From Cryobacterium sp. GrIS_2_6 (lineage in GTDB: Bacteria; Actinomycetota; Actinomycetes; Actinomycetales; Microbacteriaceae): DNA of 64,000 bases. Location of the stretch: positions 2,914,001 to 2,978,000 of the forward strand of contig NZ_JAXCHP010000001.1 of NCBI RefSeq assembly GCF_035984545.1. Direction: 5' to 3'. The notes under the pieces are model-generated. The model was not told the origin of the DNA. It made no database searches and was given only the letters and a program-made list of their open reading frames with translations. Below are positions 63,773 to 64,000 of this stretch, in pieces; position 1 is the stretch's first letter, and every line of letters begins with the position of its first letter. Both the position numbers and the translations under genes were made by a program.

Positions 63773-64000
63773 TCAGGGCCTCTTCCTGGGCGACTTTGAT
63801 GCGACTAGACACCGTCATCAAATCCCAGGAAGGGGCTCCCGCCACGTAACCGGGCGGGGGTTCAGAAATAGAAGTGGGCAGATCTAATGGCCACCAACGG
63901 GCCTTTCTACTGGCCATCAGTGGGCAGTTCCGTGGCCGCCTATGGGCAGTTTGGCATGGCCGCTAACAAGGGATGAAAGCGTCGAGTTGCGAATATCGAC

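Larger units (their letters stand above)
61333..63968 (-). mobile_element. IS21-family insertion sequence, complete
   Basis: A 2,636-bp element with ends TGTCAATGGCCATTTG and, inverted, TGTTAGCGGCCATGCC. It has a 6-bp target duplication AGGGAT (61327-61332 and 63969-63974), within the 4-8 bp range of IS21. Each end has a set of GGCCA...CTGCCC boxes of the kind IS21 transposases bind. Both genes are intact. Confidence 0.96.

Overview
The window looks like a chromosomal segment of a high-GC Gram-positive actinomycete, probably close to Microbacteriaceae. That placement is inferred from the GC-rich codon use, the actinobacterial style of the ABC/glycosidase operon, the LacI, TetR and MocR regulators, two SEDS (FtsW/RodA) proteins and the mix of insertion sequences. 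No rRNA, tRNA or CRISPR array was seen. The segment is accessory in character. It carries seven well-delimited mobile elements: ISL3, two IS3, IS256, IS1182, IS21, and a 1,024-bp element whose only gene encodes a DUF6431-like protein. Relics of IS1182, IS630 (two), IS21 and ISAzo13 transposases are also present. Several genes are visibly broken by insertions whose target duplications can still be read.

Layout. Positions 1-4.0 kb (minus strand) hold an agmatine deiminase operon, aguD-aguA-aguB-aguC, running off the left edge. IS1182 and IS630 relics and a TetR regulator follow. At 6.1-8.0 kb a short-chain dehydrogenase gene is split by an ISL3 element. At 8.05-16.3 kb lies a carbohydrate locus: a LacI regulator diverges from a lipoprotein sugar-binding protein, two permeases, a GH2 enzyme and a secreted Asp-box propeller with a ricin-type lectin domain, ending in a strong terminator. 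At 17-31 kb there are small housekeeping-like genes (methyltransferase, MerR with a membrane protein, GNAT with VOC, MocR with an EamA exporter, alpha/beta hydrolase) mixed with IS3, IS256 and IS1182. Two paralogous 148-aa lipoproteins each have an IS about 45 bp upstream.

At 33.1-37.0 kb a compact five-gene minus-strand operon joins an acyl-CoA-dehydrogenase-like flavoprotein, a PhnD-type binding protein without a signal peptide, a radical SAM enzyme with an N-terminal TusA-like domain, a DoxX protein and a small membrane protein. I cannot match this set to a described pathway; sulfur chemistry is a guess. At 38.6-41.8 kb are a flavin reductase and an epimerase gene split by the DUF6431 element.

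Positions 41.9-58.4 kb form an envelope and cation-homeostasis island. It has two Nramp-like transporters with non-canonical metal-site motifs, a MgtE-N/CBS protein without a membrane domain, a tandem DUF1003 protein, an MgtC-like protein, a low-affinity iron permease homologue, a MIP channel, two SEDS proteins and a large secreted protein with three near-identical 111-residue repeats. One Nramp-like protein has an extra C-terminal membrane segment that the other locus seems to encode as a separate 65-aa protein. The right end (59-64 kb) holds a gene interrupted by an intact IS3, and a complete IS21 element with a 6-bp target duplication.
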